Source: Halicephalobus mephisto (Eukaryota > Nematoda > Chromadorea > Rhabditida > Panagrolaimidae). From it: DNA of 64,000 bases. Under the pieces are notes generated by a model. The model did no database searches and was not told the DNA's origin. It was given only the letters and a program-made list of their open reading frames with translations. Position numbers and translations under genes: made by a program. Where the stretch lies: positions 248,001-312,000 of the forward strand of contig SWDT01000224.1 in assembly GCA_009193035.1 (NCBI GenBank), given 5' to 3'. This document shows, piece after piece, positions 55,795-64,000 of this stretch; the first letter of the stretch is position 1; every line of letters begins with the position of its first letter.

Positions 55795-57433
55795 ATGATG
55801 TCGCCTGAGAGACGCGACAAAGTGCCCTCTTCGCCTCCGATGGAGCAGCTGGCAGCAGAAAATCCAGAAGAAGTGGATTCTTGGCTTGGGATCTTCAGAA
55901 CTGTGAGTTTTACTAAATTACTAAATTACGAAATTTTGCAAAATAGGATAATGTCTGAAAATTGTAAATGTTACTTTTCTAGACATTATCCAAGTTTGCC
56001 ACTGGAGCTGTGATCAGTTTTGGTTTTTTTTCATAAAATTTAATAATGTCTGAAAATTTATTAATAGCAGTTTTCTAAACACTACCCGAATTTGGTAATG
56101 GAGCTGTGACAAATGTTAATTACTTGCTTTTCAGTTTGACGTGAACAACGATGGACTTATCCCCATCCGTGAAATGATCGATCTCATCAACCGAAACCAC
56201 GTTTACTTCCAACTCAGTTCAGATGTTGCTACTCGTCTTGTCAACGAAGTGGACTCCAATGGGGACCGCCAGATCGACTTCCGTGAGTTCTCTCTTTTCA
56301 TGCTCAAGGCCCGACACGAAAGAATGAAGCATTTGGCTGTGTACATGGGTACGGGTGTTCTGCCCAGGTACAGAAGACAAGAAGCCACTAACTATCTTCT
56401 ACAGTACTCCTGCTGGCCTCCACCGTTGTTTATTGTTTTTGCATCCATTTTCGAAGTTATTTTCTACTTCTACTACGCCTTTGATCATGGATACGGTATT
56501 GCCCCGAACGCCCCTGCGCCTACTTGGTCTCCGTTGATTCTGAATCCTCACCACAAGGAATGGATCTGGACTTATTTCTCCTACACCCTGATCCACGTGG
56601 GCTACATGCATCTGGTTTCGAATCTGATCATGCAGTTAGTCCTCGGTATATCCCTGGAGCTGGTTCACAAGGGAATCAGAATCGGGAGTCTCTTCCTACT
56701 CGGTGCTTTCACTGGCGCTCTGCTCTTCTGGGTCTTCGATCCTTACGTATACCTTGCTGGAGCGTCCGGAGGAGTCTATGCTCTACTTACTGCCCATCTT
56801 GCTGATGTGTTGATGAACTGGTCAGAAATGCCCTTCCGTTGGGCCAGAGTCGCAATTTTCGGTGTCTTCGTTTCTGCTGACTTTGGTTACGCTGCCTATG
56901 AACGTTTTGTCATGAAAACTGGTGTCAAAGTGAGTTGAATTAATTAATTTTGCAACCTTATAATTACAAGCAAATCGACCGAGTTTTAACAGGTTAATTT
57001 TGATTTTTTGGATGTCTGTTGATGTTTTCATATATGAAAATTACCCTTAGACGATATACAGAGACGTATACTTTATTTAATCCTGACTTAAAAGTCCAGA
57101 TCTATCAAGATAGAATATAATTCCAGCAATTACGAAATAATCACTGTGCAGACCCAAAATTGTCACATAAGGATTTTAGTTTCCAACAACTTCTAGAAAT
57201 TCCCATCGAGACCATTTCACAAAAAAATTATAATTTTTATAATACTGTGATTGCAGATAGCCGTTACTGCCCACATCGGAGGAGCCATCACTGGGGCGCT
57301 TCTTGGAATCGTCCTGCTTCGGAATCTGCAGAATCACAAATGGGAGGACTACATCTGGTACGCTGCTCTTGTGACTTACATCGTCCTGAATCTTGTCCTC
57401 ATCGTTCTCATCATCGCTCCACCGTTATTCTGA
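55795..57433 (+). CDS. Rhomboid intramembrane serine protease with EF-hands
   Basis: Three exons (55795-55902, 56135-56929, 57257-57433) encode 359 residues. Two EF-hands precede the membrane part: DVNNDGLIPIRE (about 38-49) and DSNGDRQIDFRE (about 76-87), both with good calcium-binding positions. The rhomboid core shows HLVSNLIMQ, the nucleophile Ser247 in LAGASGGVYAL and the catalytic His307 in AHIGGAITG, with about seven membrane spans. This is the layout of the RHBDL2/RHBDL3 and worm ROM group. It should cleave transmembrane substrates such as EGF-like ligands, with calcium possibly modulating activity. Intron 1 contains two hairpin-repeat units. The start is the first of two adjacent ATGs right after an acceptor. 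Confidence 0.93.
55946..56088. repeat. Two hairpin-repeat units in intron 1 of the rhomboid gene
   Basis: GGATAATGTCTGAAAATTG at 55946 pairs with TTCTAGACATTATCCAAG ending at 55993, and a second, worn unit runs from 56041 (TAATAATGTCTGAAAATTT) to AACACTACCCGAATTTGG. Each is followed by a version of TTTGCCACTGGAGCTGTGA. They belong to the GATAGTGTC family found elsewhere in the window. Confidence 0.7.
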
Positions 57434-57634
57434 ATGTTCATCATGGTACACTTTACATTCCCGTTGATGGAGCTTTCATTGTTTTTTCTCATTTTTGAAA
57501 GTTTTGTTTTTTTAAAGTTGTTTATTAAAAAGTTGTATATTAAAAAGTTGTAAAAAATCAATTACTGAAACAACATCGAATCAAAAATAATATAAAATTT
57601 TTTGAGATTTGAAAATTACGGGTTTATCTGGGAG

Positions 57635-57748
57635 TTAGTCGTTTTTGCGATCGGGTGGTGGAGGCGGCGGGGGGTTCTTTGAAGTGTCATCAGAACGGTT
57701 GTGAGTGTACGAGTACTCATATTTGTCTCCAGAGTTGCTAGGATTCAT
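57635..57748 (-). CDS. 37-residue proline-rich microprotein
   Basis: A 38-codon open frame on the minus strand codes for a short hydrophilic protein: it opens MNPSNSGDKYEYSYTHNRSD and closes with seven consecutive prolines and DRKND. Two features argue for a real gene: the GC-rich coding patch stands out from AT-rich surroundings, and a TATA box (TATAAAAG on the minus strand, 57817-57824) lies about 70 bp before the ATG. There is no signal peptide, membrane span or cysteine. I do not recognise a family. The rhomboid gene converges on it from the other side, about 200 bp away. Confidence 0.55.
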   Translation of the reverse strand: MNPSNSGDKYEYSYTHNRSDDTSKNPPPPPPPDRKND

Positions 57749-57816
57749 GATTCGTCAGTGAAGAGCTCCTGAAGATCTATCACTTAAAGATTTGTTTTGC
57801 TTCAACGACAATTGGC

Positions 57817-57824
57817 CTTTTATA
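57817..57824 (-). promoter_or_regulatory. TATA box of the 37-residue microprotein gene
   Basis: TATAAAAG read on the minus strand lies 69 bp upstream of the ATG at 57748. The spacing suits a core promoter with a short leader that is not trans-spliced. Confidence 0.5.
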
Positions 57825-58323
57825 GAAACAACACGAGGCGGAACTTTGTTGATTACATGATTGAAATTACAAACCAACAGCACTCCAAGATCAAAGTGCA
57901 TTTCATGGCAAATGTAATTTAAAATGTTTATTTAAGAAAATTAATCTTAAAAATCTACAAAAAAACGAATTTCAAGAGATCAAGTTTATTTTTTAGATTT
58001 CTTTAAAGCAATAAAAATTACAATCACTAATATGCCAACGTCCCTCAATTTCCCTTGTCTGTCATCTCCCAGGCATTTCTAAGGATGAAGAGTCTTGACC
58101 GTTCATAATGTAATTCAACAATCGCTCAGAAAGTTACAGTAGGAATGTTTTCCGAACTTCTTTGACCCACAAAAAAACTTAAAGATTCTATTAACTTTGT
58201 AGGAACCATCATTATACTAGTTGCAAATCTATTTTCCTATTTTGCAAATGTTTGGCAAAAACACTCGAAAATAGAAACATCTGGATTACCTTGAATGGCT
58301 TCAGTGTTACTCATGTTTACAAA
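57825..58323. other. AT-rich intergenic region
   Basis: No gene, tRNA or repeat was recognised in these 500 bases upstream of the microprotein. Confidence 0.4.
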
Positions 58324-58745
58324 TCAAAAACTGATCACCTGCAGTTCATCCGGACTTGATAATTTGGAACTAGAATCCAGACAGTGCCAAAACAATGCTT
58401 TATTACAGGCCTGACTGTTAACTACTTCGCAAGTGGATGTACATCGTGTTCTAGTAAATCCTCCACGAGCGGATGTGATCACTACCCTCGATGACGTCAA
58501 CTCCACTGGAACTATAATTTTTACTTTAACTATAGCTACAGAAAATAACAAAATCATACCTGTGCACTTCGTCATTGTTGGGTTGACGATGAACCAGAAC
58601 GTAGGAACCTCGAATAGAGTATATTAATAACACTTTATTATTCGAGACACAGAATAGACAATAAATGAAGAATGACACACTGGTGTCCGAGGTAGCCCTT
58701 CGGTTTTTATACCCTTACATTCAGAATGCGCGAAAATAAGGTAAC
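58324..58745 (-). other. LTR-like or promoter-like segment with a doubtful ORF
   Basis: On the minus strand, in order: TGTGCGTTACC near 58745, a TATA box TATAAAAA (58704-58711), a polyadenylation signal AATAAA (58634-58639), then TTCTGGTTCATCGTCAACCC, an ATG at 58575 and an 84-codon open frame to 58324. TATA and AATAAA only 75 bp apart, followed by TGG-beginning DNA that could be a primer-binding site, are typical of a retroviral-type LTR. But no second LTR, no terminal duplication and no gag or pol similarity is seen. It may instead be the promoter and first exon of an ordinary gene, as the frame runs into a GTGATC donor-like site. Confidence 0.3.
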
Positions 58746-58805
58746 GCACACTAGGAAACCATGAGAAATAGGGACCAACTGATCCCAACAGCCATCAAAG
58801 TGATT

Positions 58806-59264
58806 TCATCCATCATCATCTTTCAGCAACTCCTTCTTCATCAACCTTTTTTTCTCTCTTTGGCGTTTTCTCTTTTCTTCAATTTCCTTCTGAATCCGCT
58901 CCAGTTGAGCTTGATAACAATTATCTCCATTGATTTTCCTGTCGACAGCATGCTTCAGCCTCTCAAAGGCGATCTGAATGTTCTCTGGGAGAAGACGAGA
59001 TTCGTGAACTTTGACGACAACACCTGTCGGCTTATGCCGGAGCATCACTGCATTCTGTGCTGTATTCACTTTTTGTCCTCCGGGACCCCAGCCAGAAATG
59101 TACTTCTGCAAAAAGCAAAGTTTAAAATTAAGACTGGGAAAAGTCACCTGTTCACAATCCTCTTTCCTGATTTCTGGAAAGGAGTAGTCCTTCAAAAGCT
59201 GCTTTACGGAGATGAATCTGACCGGTATAATGCGGGAAATAGGAAATTCTAAGATTCTAAGCAT
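58806..59264 (-). CDS. Mitochondrial GGQ release-factor-like protein, MTRFR (C12orf65) type
   Basis: Two exons, 59148-59264 and 58806-59105, in phase 0, give 138 residues. The N-terminus (LRILEFPISRIIPVRFISVK) is a basic, Ser/Ile-rich presequence suited to mitochondrial import. The catalytic loop is GWGPGGQKVNTAQNAV with GGQ at residues 48-50, followed by VVVKVHESR and a highly basic helical tail (EIEEKRKRQREKKRLMKKE). This matches the stand-alone GGQ proteins that release peptides from stalled mitochondrial ribosomes. There is no codon-recognition domain, as expected. The longer upstream open frame has no support; the start was chosen at the presequence. Confidence 0.9.
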   Translation of the reverse strand: MLRILEFPISRIIPVRFISVKQLLKDYSFPEIRKEDCEQVTFPSLNFKLCFLQKYISGWGPGGQKVNTAQNAVMLRHKPTGVVVKVHESRLLPENIQIAFERLKHAVDRKINGDNCYQAQLERIQKEIEEKRKRQREKKRLMKKELLKDDDG

Positions 59265-60725
59265 CAGATGAAGGAGAAAAGAAGATAGAAACGAGTAATG
59301 AAAAACGATCTTTGAAAAGAAAGTCCACAAAGCGCACTCTGCAGGCAACAAATCAGCGAGTTGACGAAAAAGTTCACTTTGGTGAAAAAGGACATGAATG
59401 TCCAGTTTCCTCGTCAAAGTGATACTGAACAGCAGTTTCATAACGAAATCTTCATTTTCCCTTATTATTTTTAATTTTCCATTGAAAATTAGATATGGAA
59501 TTTGAACAAAACACCTCGAAGTGCTTTCAAAAGTAGGATTAGCTCTGCTATTTTTAAATGTTTAAAGTTTAGTCTTATCCATTTTTGGAAAAGTTTTCAC
59601 AGACGAGATGGACTAGAGAGTTACCGTTATTGATATAATGACTAAAAATCGTCATATTCATTTGATGTTATTTTCTTTAATGTTGATTTCGCGTTGCAAA
59701 ATATTCAAAAATCACGCAATTTATGAACCAAAACTCATCCATCAACTGGAGTACTCGTTCAATAGCCAATCAACGAGTTCGGAAGTTCATTCCCAGCAAG
59801 TTTGGAGGCTCATAATCACTAAACGTTACATAAGTAATTTTAGATCATTTTTAATATGTGGCACAAGATACAAAAAATAAAAGTTTGCAGATAAATCCAA
59901 AATTACGAGACATCAAATATACGGAGATCCCTATGGAACTTTTTAAAGAGAATTTCAATGAAAACGTGGCCAAAGGCTGCGTGACACTGGCTAAAACATA
60001 AAAAATAATAAAAATGAGGATTTTATTATGAAACTATTATTTATTTTCTCTGTCTCGGATTACTTCAGAAGAAAAAGTCTAAACAAGAGCTGCTGATTTC
60101 GGAGCAATTCAATTTGCAAACTGAGGAATCCGATTTCAGATCGGGAAATCTTAATTCGGATTGGCTTAGTTCGACTTCAAAGTTGAGAGCATCAAATTCG
60201 AAAATGGAAGAATCTGGATTAAAATAGAATTAGTTTAATTTCGAAATCTAGGAATCTAGGTTAGAGTTGAACCAGTCCAAGTTTAGAAATCGAGGAATCT
60301 GAATTCAAATGAAACAGTCCAAGTTTGAAAATCAAGAAATCTGAATTCAAAAATTGAAAAATCCTAATTTAGCTCATAAATCCAAGGTTTGGAAAAATTG
60401 ACAGTTCTCGTCCAGACGTCAAAAGTTTTTTTTCGTCAAAATAGCCCACGATTCGGTGTTTTTTATTATTCCATACATCATTAAAAATAATTATTTTAAA
60501 TATCATTGGTAAAATAAAAAAGTAACAAAATTAATATTTTAAATTTTGCCCAACTTGATAAAATAAATCCACTTTTTTCCTGGTACTTTCCTTATGAAAG
60601 GGATTTCTCCGTTTTAGCAAACTTTAAAAGTCAAAGCTGCTATTGACTTCATCGGTGTGGTGTTCGCACTATATTCCTATAAAAGCTTTTCTGCTTTATT
60701 CACGTCTACGATAAATCTTTCAATT
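59265..60725. other. Intergenic region with a worn minisatellite
   Basis: From about 60110 to 60390 a degenerate unit of roughly 45-50 bp recurs, built from words such as AGTCCAAGTTTGAAAATC and AGGAATCTGAATTCAAA; the two clearest units are at 60278-60365. The remainder is AT-rich without a supported gene. It is the upstream region of the TSP1-like gene. Confidence 0.45.
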
Positions 60726-61073
60726 ATGATCCACATTTCGTTATTTTATTTCGCATTTTTGTCCGTTGTTTTTTGTCAATTTTTCCGACCAGATTTTTCC
60801 GCATCATATTCATTATCCAGTGACTGTACCTGGTCCTCGTGGACAATCATATCCAACTGCCCTGCACCCTGCGGAGGATGCAGCAAGGGGGTTTACATGA
60901 GGAGGTGCTTGACCGAACCCGATTGCCCCTGTCCAGGACCCTCCATCCAAGTCCAACCTTGCAACATACGTCCGTGTAACTACCCCAACCCTTCCTGCTG
61001 TCCGAATCTAAGAATAAGGAAGAACCGTGCCGGTCAGATAGCTTGTGTAAAGCCCTCTTTTTGGAAAATTTAA
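60726..61073 (+). CDS. Small secreted protein with a TSP1-like domain
   Basis: A single exon encodes 115 residues from the ATG at 60726; the longer frame from 60657 would add 23 residues before the signal peptide. The signal peptide is IHISLFYFAFLSVVFCQ. A thrombospondin type-1-like module follows: CTWSSWTIISNCPAPCGGCS, then YMRRCLTEPDCPCPG and QPCNIRPCNYP. It carries the WSSW motif and the cysteine pattern of TSP1 repeats with two extra cysteines. The tail is SCCPNLRIRKNRAG. Worms have many short secreted proteins of this kind; extracellular binding is likely but the partner is unknown. Confidence 0.8.
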   Translation: MIHISLFYFAFLSVVFCQFFRPDFSASYSLSSDCTWSSWTIISNCPAPCGGCSKGVYMRRCLTEPDCPCPGPSIQVQPCNIRPCNYPNPSCCPNLRIRKNRAGQIACVKPSFWKI

Positions 61074-61286
61074 TTCACGTTTTACTAAAAACTGTTCATT
61101 GTCGATCTTGAATGAATACATGACCAGATCTACTGGATTCATAGAAGTTTATACAAGTTCCGACTTTCTTCCAAAGACAATTTCGGTTCACAGAATACTG
61201 GATAGAAAGAGAACTAAAGGAAATCCCAAACTGGCTCGTATTGTACGAATACGGTAATTGACCTATGGGTAGATACAGTTGGAAAT

Positions 61287-61817
61287 TTATTGTTGCCCGA
61301 CAGAATTTTTGAGACGCTCATTTTCTTCTTTCAATTTGATGTTAATGCTGAGGACTGTTGCTAGCTGCTTTTCCAGATTCCGGATTTTGGCACAGAGTAA
61401 TTCGACTCTTGTGTCCGTGGGATTGCTGTTCTCGTTGTCGATGGGATTTTTGTGTTTGATACTCCCTGATATTGACACCGTATCTACATCTGTGCTGTTG
61501 TTGTCTTCGCAGTCTGCTTCCAAGTCACTCTGATCAGGTCTCTTCAGAAGTTGCTCCAATCTGCCCTGGATGTCGACTTCACTGTTGTACTGAATATCAT
61601 CGCCTTCCCCAGAAGTTGTACCATCTGTCGAGATAAAGTTCACTGGCTTTCTTTTTATCTTCCTCTGCCGTTCAGTGGATTTGTTCGGGGGCCGGAAATG
61701 GGGAACTGGATGATGGTGATGATGGGACAGTCGTTTCGACGGAACTCGTTTCTGGGCTTCATCTACAGCTGACGAAGTAGACAGCCGCTGAGGAGTACAT
61801 GTACTCGTTGCAGCCAT
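61287..61817 (-). CDS. Basic protein with C-terminal coiled coil, unidentified
   Basis: One exon gives 176 residues from ATG 61817, which follows an acceptor (ATCCTTAG) by about 20 bp, so a 5' exon or trans-splicing is likely. The N-terminal part is Ser/Thr- and basic-rich with a His run (RLSHHHHHPVPHFRPP) and RQRKIKRKPVNF, a possible nuclear localisation signal. The middle is acidic. The last 35 residues form a leucine-zipper-like coiled coil (VELLCAKIRNLEKQLATVLS, then INIKLKEENERLK). No basic region directly precedes the zipper, so a bZIP factor is unlikely. A dimerising scaffold or nuclear adaptor is a guess; the family is not recognised. Confidence 0.7.
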   Translation of the reverse strand: MAATSTCTPQRLSTSSAVDEAQKRVPSKRLSHHHHHPVPHFRPPNKSTERQRKIKRKPVNFISTDGTTSGEGDDIQYNSEVDIQGRLEQLLKRPDQSDLEADCEDNNSTDVDTVSISGSIKHKNPIDNENSNPTDTRVELLCAKIRNLEKQLATVLSINIKLKEENERLKNSVGQQ

Positions 61818-63005
61818 GGTTACAGTTCGTGGTTTCCCTAAGGATAGACAAATCTGAGTATGATGTCGAAAATACGAATAATTCACACGAAAAAACCCGG
61901 TTCTAATCAAGTTAATGGACTGAGTAATTAAATTCAGGAAATAAACCTACTAAATTAAACAACCGTGAATGCTTCAAAAATCAATCAATGACCAAACAAA
62001 ACACAGCTGGAAGGAATCGTCTTCAAAAAGATAAACAACGACAGTTGACTTGTTTTCTATCGTTTTCGAAACCGATTAAAAAACGAGATGAAAACGAATT
62101 TTATCCAGTCAGTAATCAATTTCTCAGTACAGCATCTCATGCGAGATAATCAGGAAGAAATATATAAAAAGACAGAAAGTAACTCTACTTTGTCAGGCAC
62201 CTAGAGGTCGACAAAAAGTAATTTCAGAGTCACCTCAAGAACGGCATAAAACTAGCGTATTCCACTCAGTAAGGCGGTAAAAGAAAACAGAACACCATTA
62301 TGAACTTGGAACCGCCAACGGAAATAAGGCAATTTGGTTTTTTAAAATATAAAATCAAACAATTCTCAAATTCTCCACAAATTGTAATAAAAACGAAATT
62401 TCCAAATAAAAAATTTTTTGGTCTACAGATAAGGACAACACGTAAAGTTTACATTTGGTCTTTTCTAAAAACAATGGTTTCTATCAATTATTCGGGCATC
62501 GATAAAGAAAGAACGGAGTTGGATCGAGAACACGAGGTTGCCGAAGACAACAGAGAAAGAAGTGCAGCACAATGCTATCGGGTGGACGAACCTATTTGGT
62601 TCGTTCGTCCGTCTGTCCAATGCCACTCGCTTTTCCTACGGCGGTTTGAGTGAGATGCGTCCATCCCTCCCAGCTGTCATCTGGCAATGTCGAGGATGAC
62701 CGCACCCTGACAAATGACCAGCTGGTTACGTAAGTCTATGAGGAAAAAAACCCAAAACCCCTGAATCCATCCTTCAAAATCAAAACTGCAACAACTTTAT
62801 CCAACTCCCAGCAAAAAATTACCCAAATCCATAGGACTTGTTAGCAATCTCTCCTGGGAAAATGATTAAATGCAGTTTTAATAAACAATTAACAACGACA
62901 ACAGGGCCTATTTAACCAATTGTCGGTATTCTGCAAAAGGTATTATAATCCACGGCCGAAGCCTTTGGCAAATATTTCAAATAAATTCATAAAATTATAC
63001 CAACA
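61818..63005. other. Intergenic region with an unsupported ORF
   Basis: A TATATAAAAAG word at 62160 on the plus strand precedes a 117-codon open frame at 62300-62653 with no recognisable domain and mixed codon pattern. It is not called, though a weakly expressed or young gene is possible. The remainder shows no repeats or RNA genes. Confidence 0.35.
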
Positions 63006-64000
63006 TTAAATCGCGGTAGAATTACTATTTAACTGTTTCTGTTTCATCAATGACAGTAGAAGCTGTTGAGCATCTACATTTGAAGCAATCAATTTTGGCA
63101 ACAGATGAGGCCTACGGAGCATTTCCTCACATAGAAATTTCTCATATTGTTCCACATCCATTTCACCCTTCTTGAATATGTCTAATATAGTCGAATTGGA
63201 GCTTTGTACTGGAGATGACGACAGTCCAAACCCAAACGAATCAAATCCATTAGTAGTATTTCGACGTTCTAAAGTAGGAGTAGCGGTAGTGTTCGTATTT
63301 AACGGCTGCCATGTAGAACCAAAATAACTCAGTGGATTATGCGACTGCCATGGATGAAAACTGAAGAATTTCAATCAAACTACAATAAACAGATCTAGAA
63401 GCTTACTATGACTTATTGTCTGGAGAACCCAGAGTTGATAATGTAAATTTATCACAAATGTCGTTAATCATAAATGGCTCTACCGATGGTGCTCTTGGTA
63501 TAGAATCTCCATTAGTATGTGATAATGCTCTGAAAGACCAACATAAATGCAAAACTACAAGAACAAACGAACCTTTCAGCACCGATAGGGGCGTTTAAAG
63601 GAGTAGAACTAAATCCATGTAGATGGTCTATCGGTGTTGTACCCAAACTATCATTAATTAATCCAGAAGACGCTCTACCACTATCTATGGACGTATTAGA
63701 ACTGCTCGTTTGATGTTGGGCAACGATCTTTGGAGTCATCACAGTTGCCGAAGGAACAGTCCAAACGTTCCCATTAACCGGCGACGGATGTGGTTGTCTT
63801 ACAGCTCTCTGTTGACGAATCTGAAGTTGAATAGAAGGATGAAGTTGCCCAGTCGTTGGATACAATGGATGTTCATGGATGGGTTTCTTGGTCTCGGGAT
63901 CCAATTGAGTAACCAAGATAGCTCTCCAAGGATGCCGTCGATCTCTATGTTGATTATAAACAGTGACACGACAAAGCGAATTCTTAGTTGGCGGAACTTC
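63006..64000 (-). CDS. Ser/Thr/Gln-rich protein, C-terminal part (gene runs off the right edge)
   Basis: Three exons are visible: 63573 to the window edge, 63407-63529 and 63006-63360, with consistent phases and TTTCAG/TTCAG acceptors. The upstream part has an ordered, basic block (NSLCRVTVYNQHRDRRHPW, then RAILVTQLDPETKKPIHEHP). A Gln/Ser/Asn-rich linker follows with GNVWTVPSATVMTPKIV and SSNTSIDSGRASSG, and the C-terminal helical segment is ILDIFKKGEMDVEQYEKFLC, then LLPKLIASNVDAQQ. The composition resembles cytoplasmic RNA-binding or translational-control proteins, but no family was recognised, and the N-terminal domains are outside the window. Confidence 0.75.

Noticed and set aside
62300..62653. 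117-codon open frame behind a TATA-like word
   Set aside because: No domain, signal peptide or neighbouring exon; kept only as a note in the intergenic entry.

Overview
The window reads as nuclear DNA of a free-living rhabditid nematode, most likely Caenorhabditis or a close relative. Introns are mostly 40-60 bp and end in the worm acceptor TTTTCAG. Several start codons lie just behind such an acceptor, as expected for trans-spliced leaders. Intergenic DNA is AT-rich and carries many TACTGTA/CTACAGTA motifs. Several families are nematode-typical: a worm-type F-box protein, an SXP/RAL-2 (DUF148) protein, a ground-like protein and a sigma-class GST. The species is inferred from these traits; no search was possible. 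The exon joins below were worked out by hand: donor and acceptor dinucleotides and reading phase agree for every gene given high confidence.

Layout. 0-20 kb: the 5' end of a glutaminase (minus); two tandem aldo/keto reductase genes (minus), the second carrying a stop codon in exon 1; ubc-1 (plus); a GST (minus) head-to-head with a cytosolic hsp70 (plus) whose upstream region has two strong heat-shock elements; a single-exon secreted Thr/Glu/Pro-rich protein (minus); then a minus-strand run of an SXP/RAL-2-like protein, a 69-residue secreted peptide with a repeat-filled intron, an F-box protein and an SDR42E-type dehydrogenase. 20-33.5 kb (plus): a two-span membrane protein; a 1165-residue secreted mucin with ten sushi-like repeats; a divergent G-protein alpha subunit; and a protein resembling the non-toxic stonustoxin-like/MACPF-related family, with a frame break near its end. 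34-40 kb: housekeeping genes for a SPATA20/DUF255 protein and TFIIH p52 (minus), the latter sharing a 160-bp head-to-head promoter with PAF1 (plus).

40-45.7 kb is gene-poor, with decayed coding fragments and hairpin repeats. 45.7-64 kb: a Gln/Pro-rich single-span membrane protein, TM2D2 (minus), a fatty-acid-amide-hydrolase-type amidase, a ground-like protein, an EF-hand rhomboid protease, a 37-residue proline-rich microprotein with a TATA box, a mitochondrial GGQ release-factor-like protein (MTRFR type), a secreted TSP1-like protein, a coiled-coil protein, and the 3' part of an unrecognised Ser/Gln-rich protein.

The genes do not form one pathway. They combine housekeeping functions (ubiquitination, chaperone, transcription, mitochondrial rescue), detoxification (two AKRs, GST) and secreted or surface proteins typical of worm epidermis and secretions. 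The most notable structural signals are an intron-associated hairpin repeat family (GGATAGTGTC...GACACTATCC), tRNA-derived repeats, the AKR duplicate with signs of gene conversion, and three in-frame, stop-free introns. I did not find convincing evidence of a wholly new molecular system.
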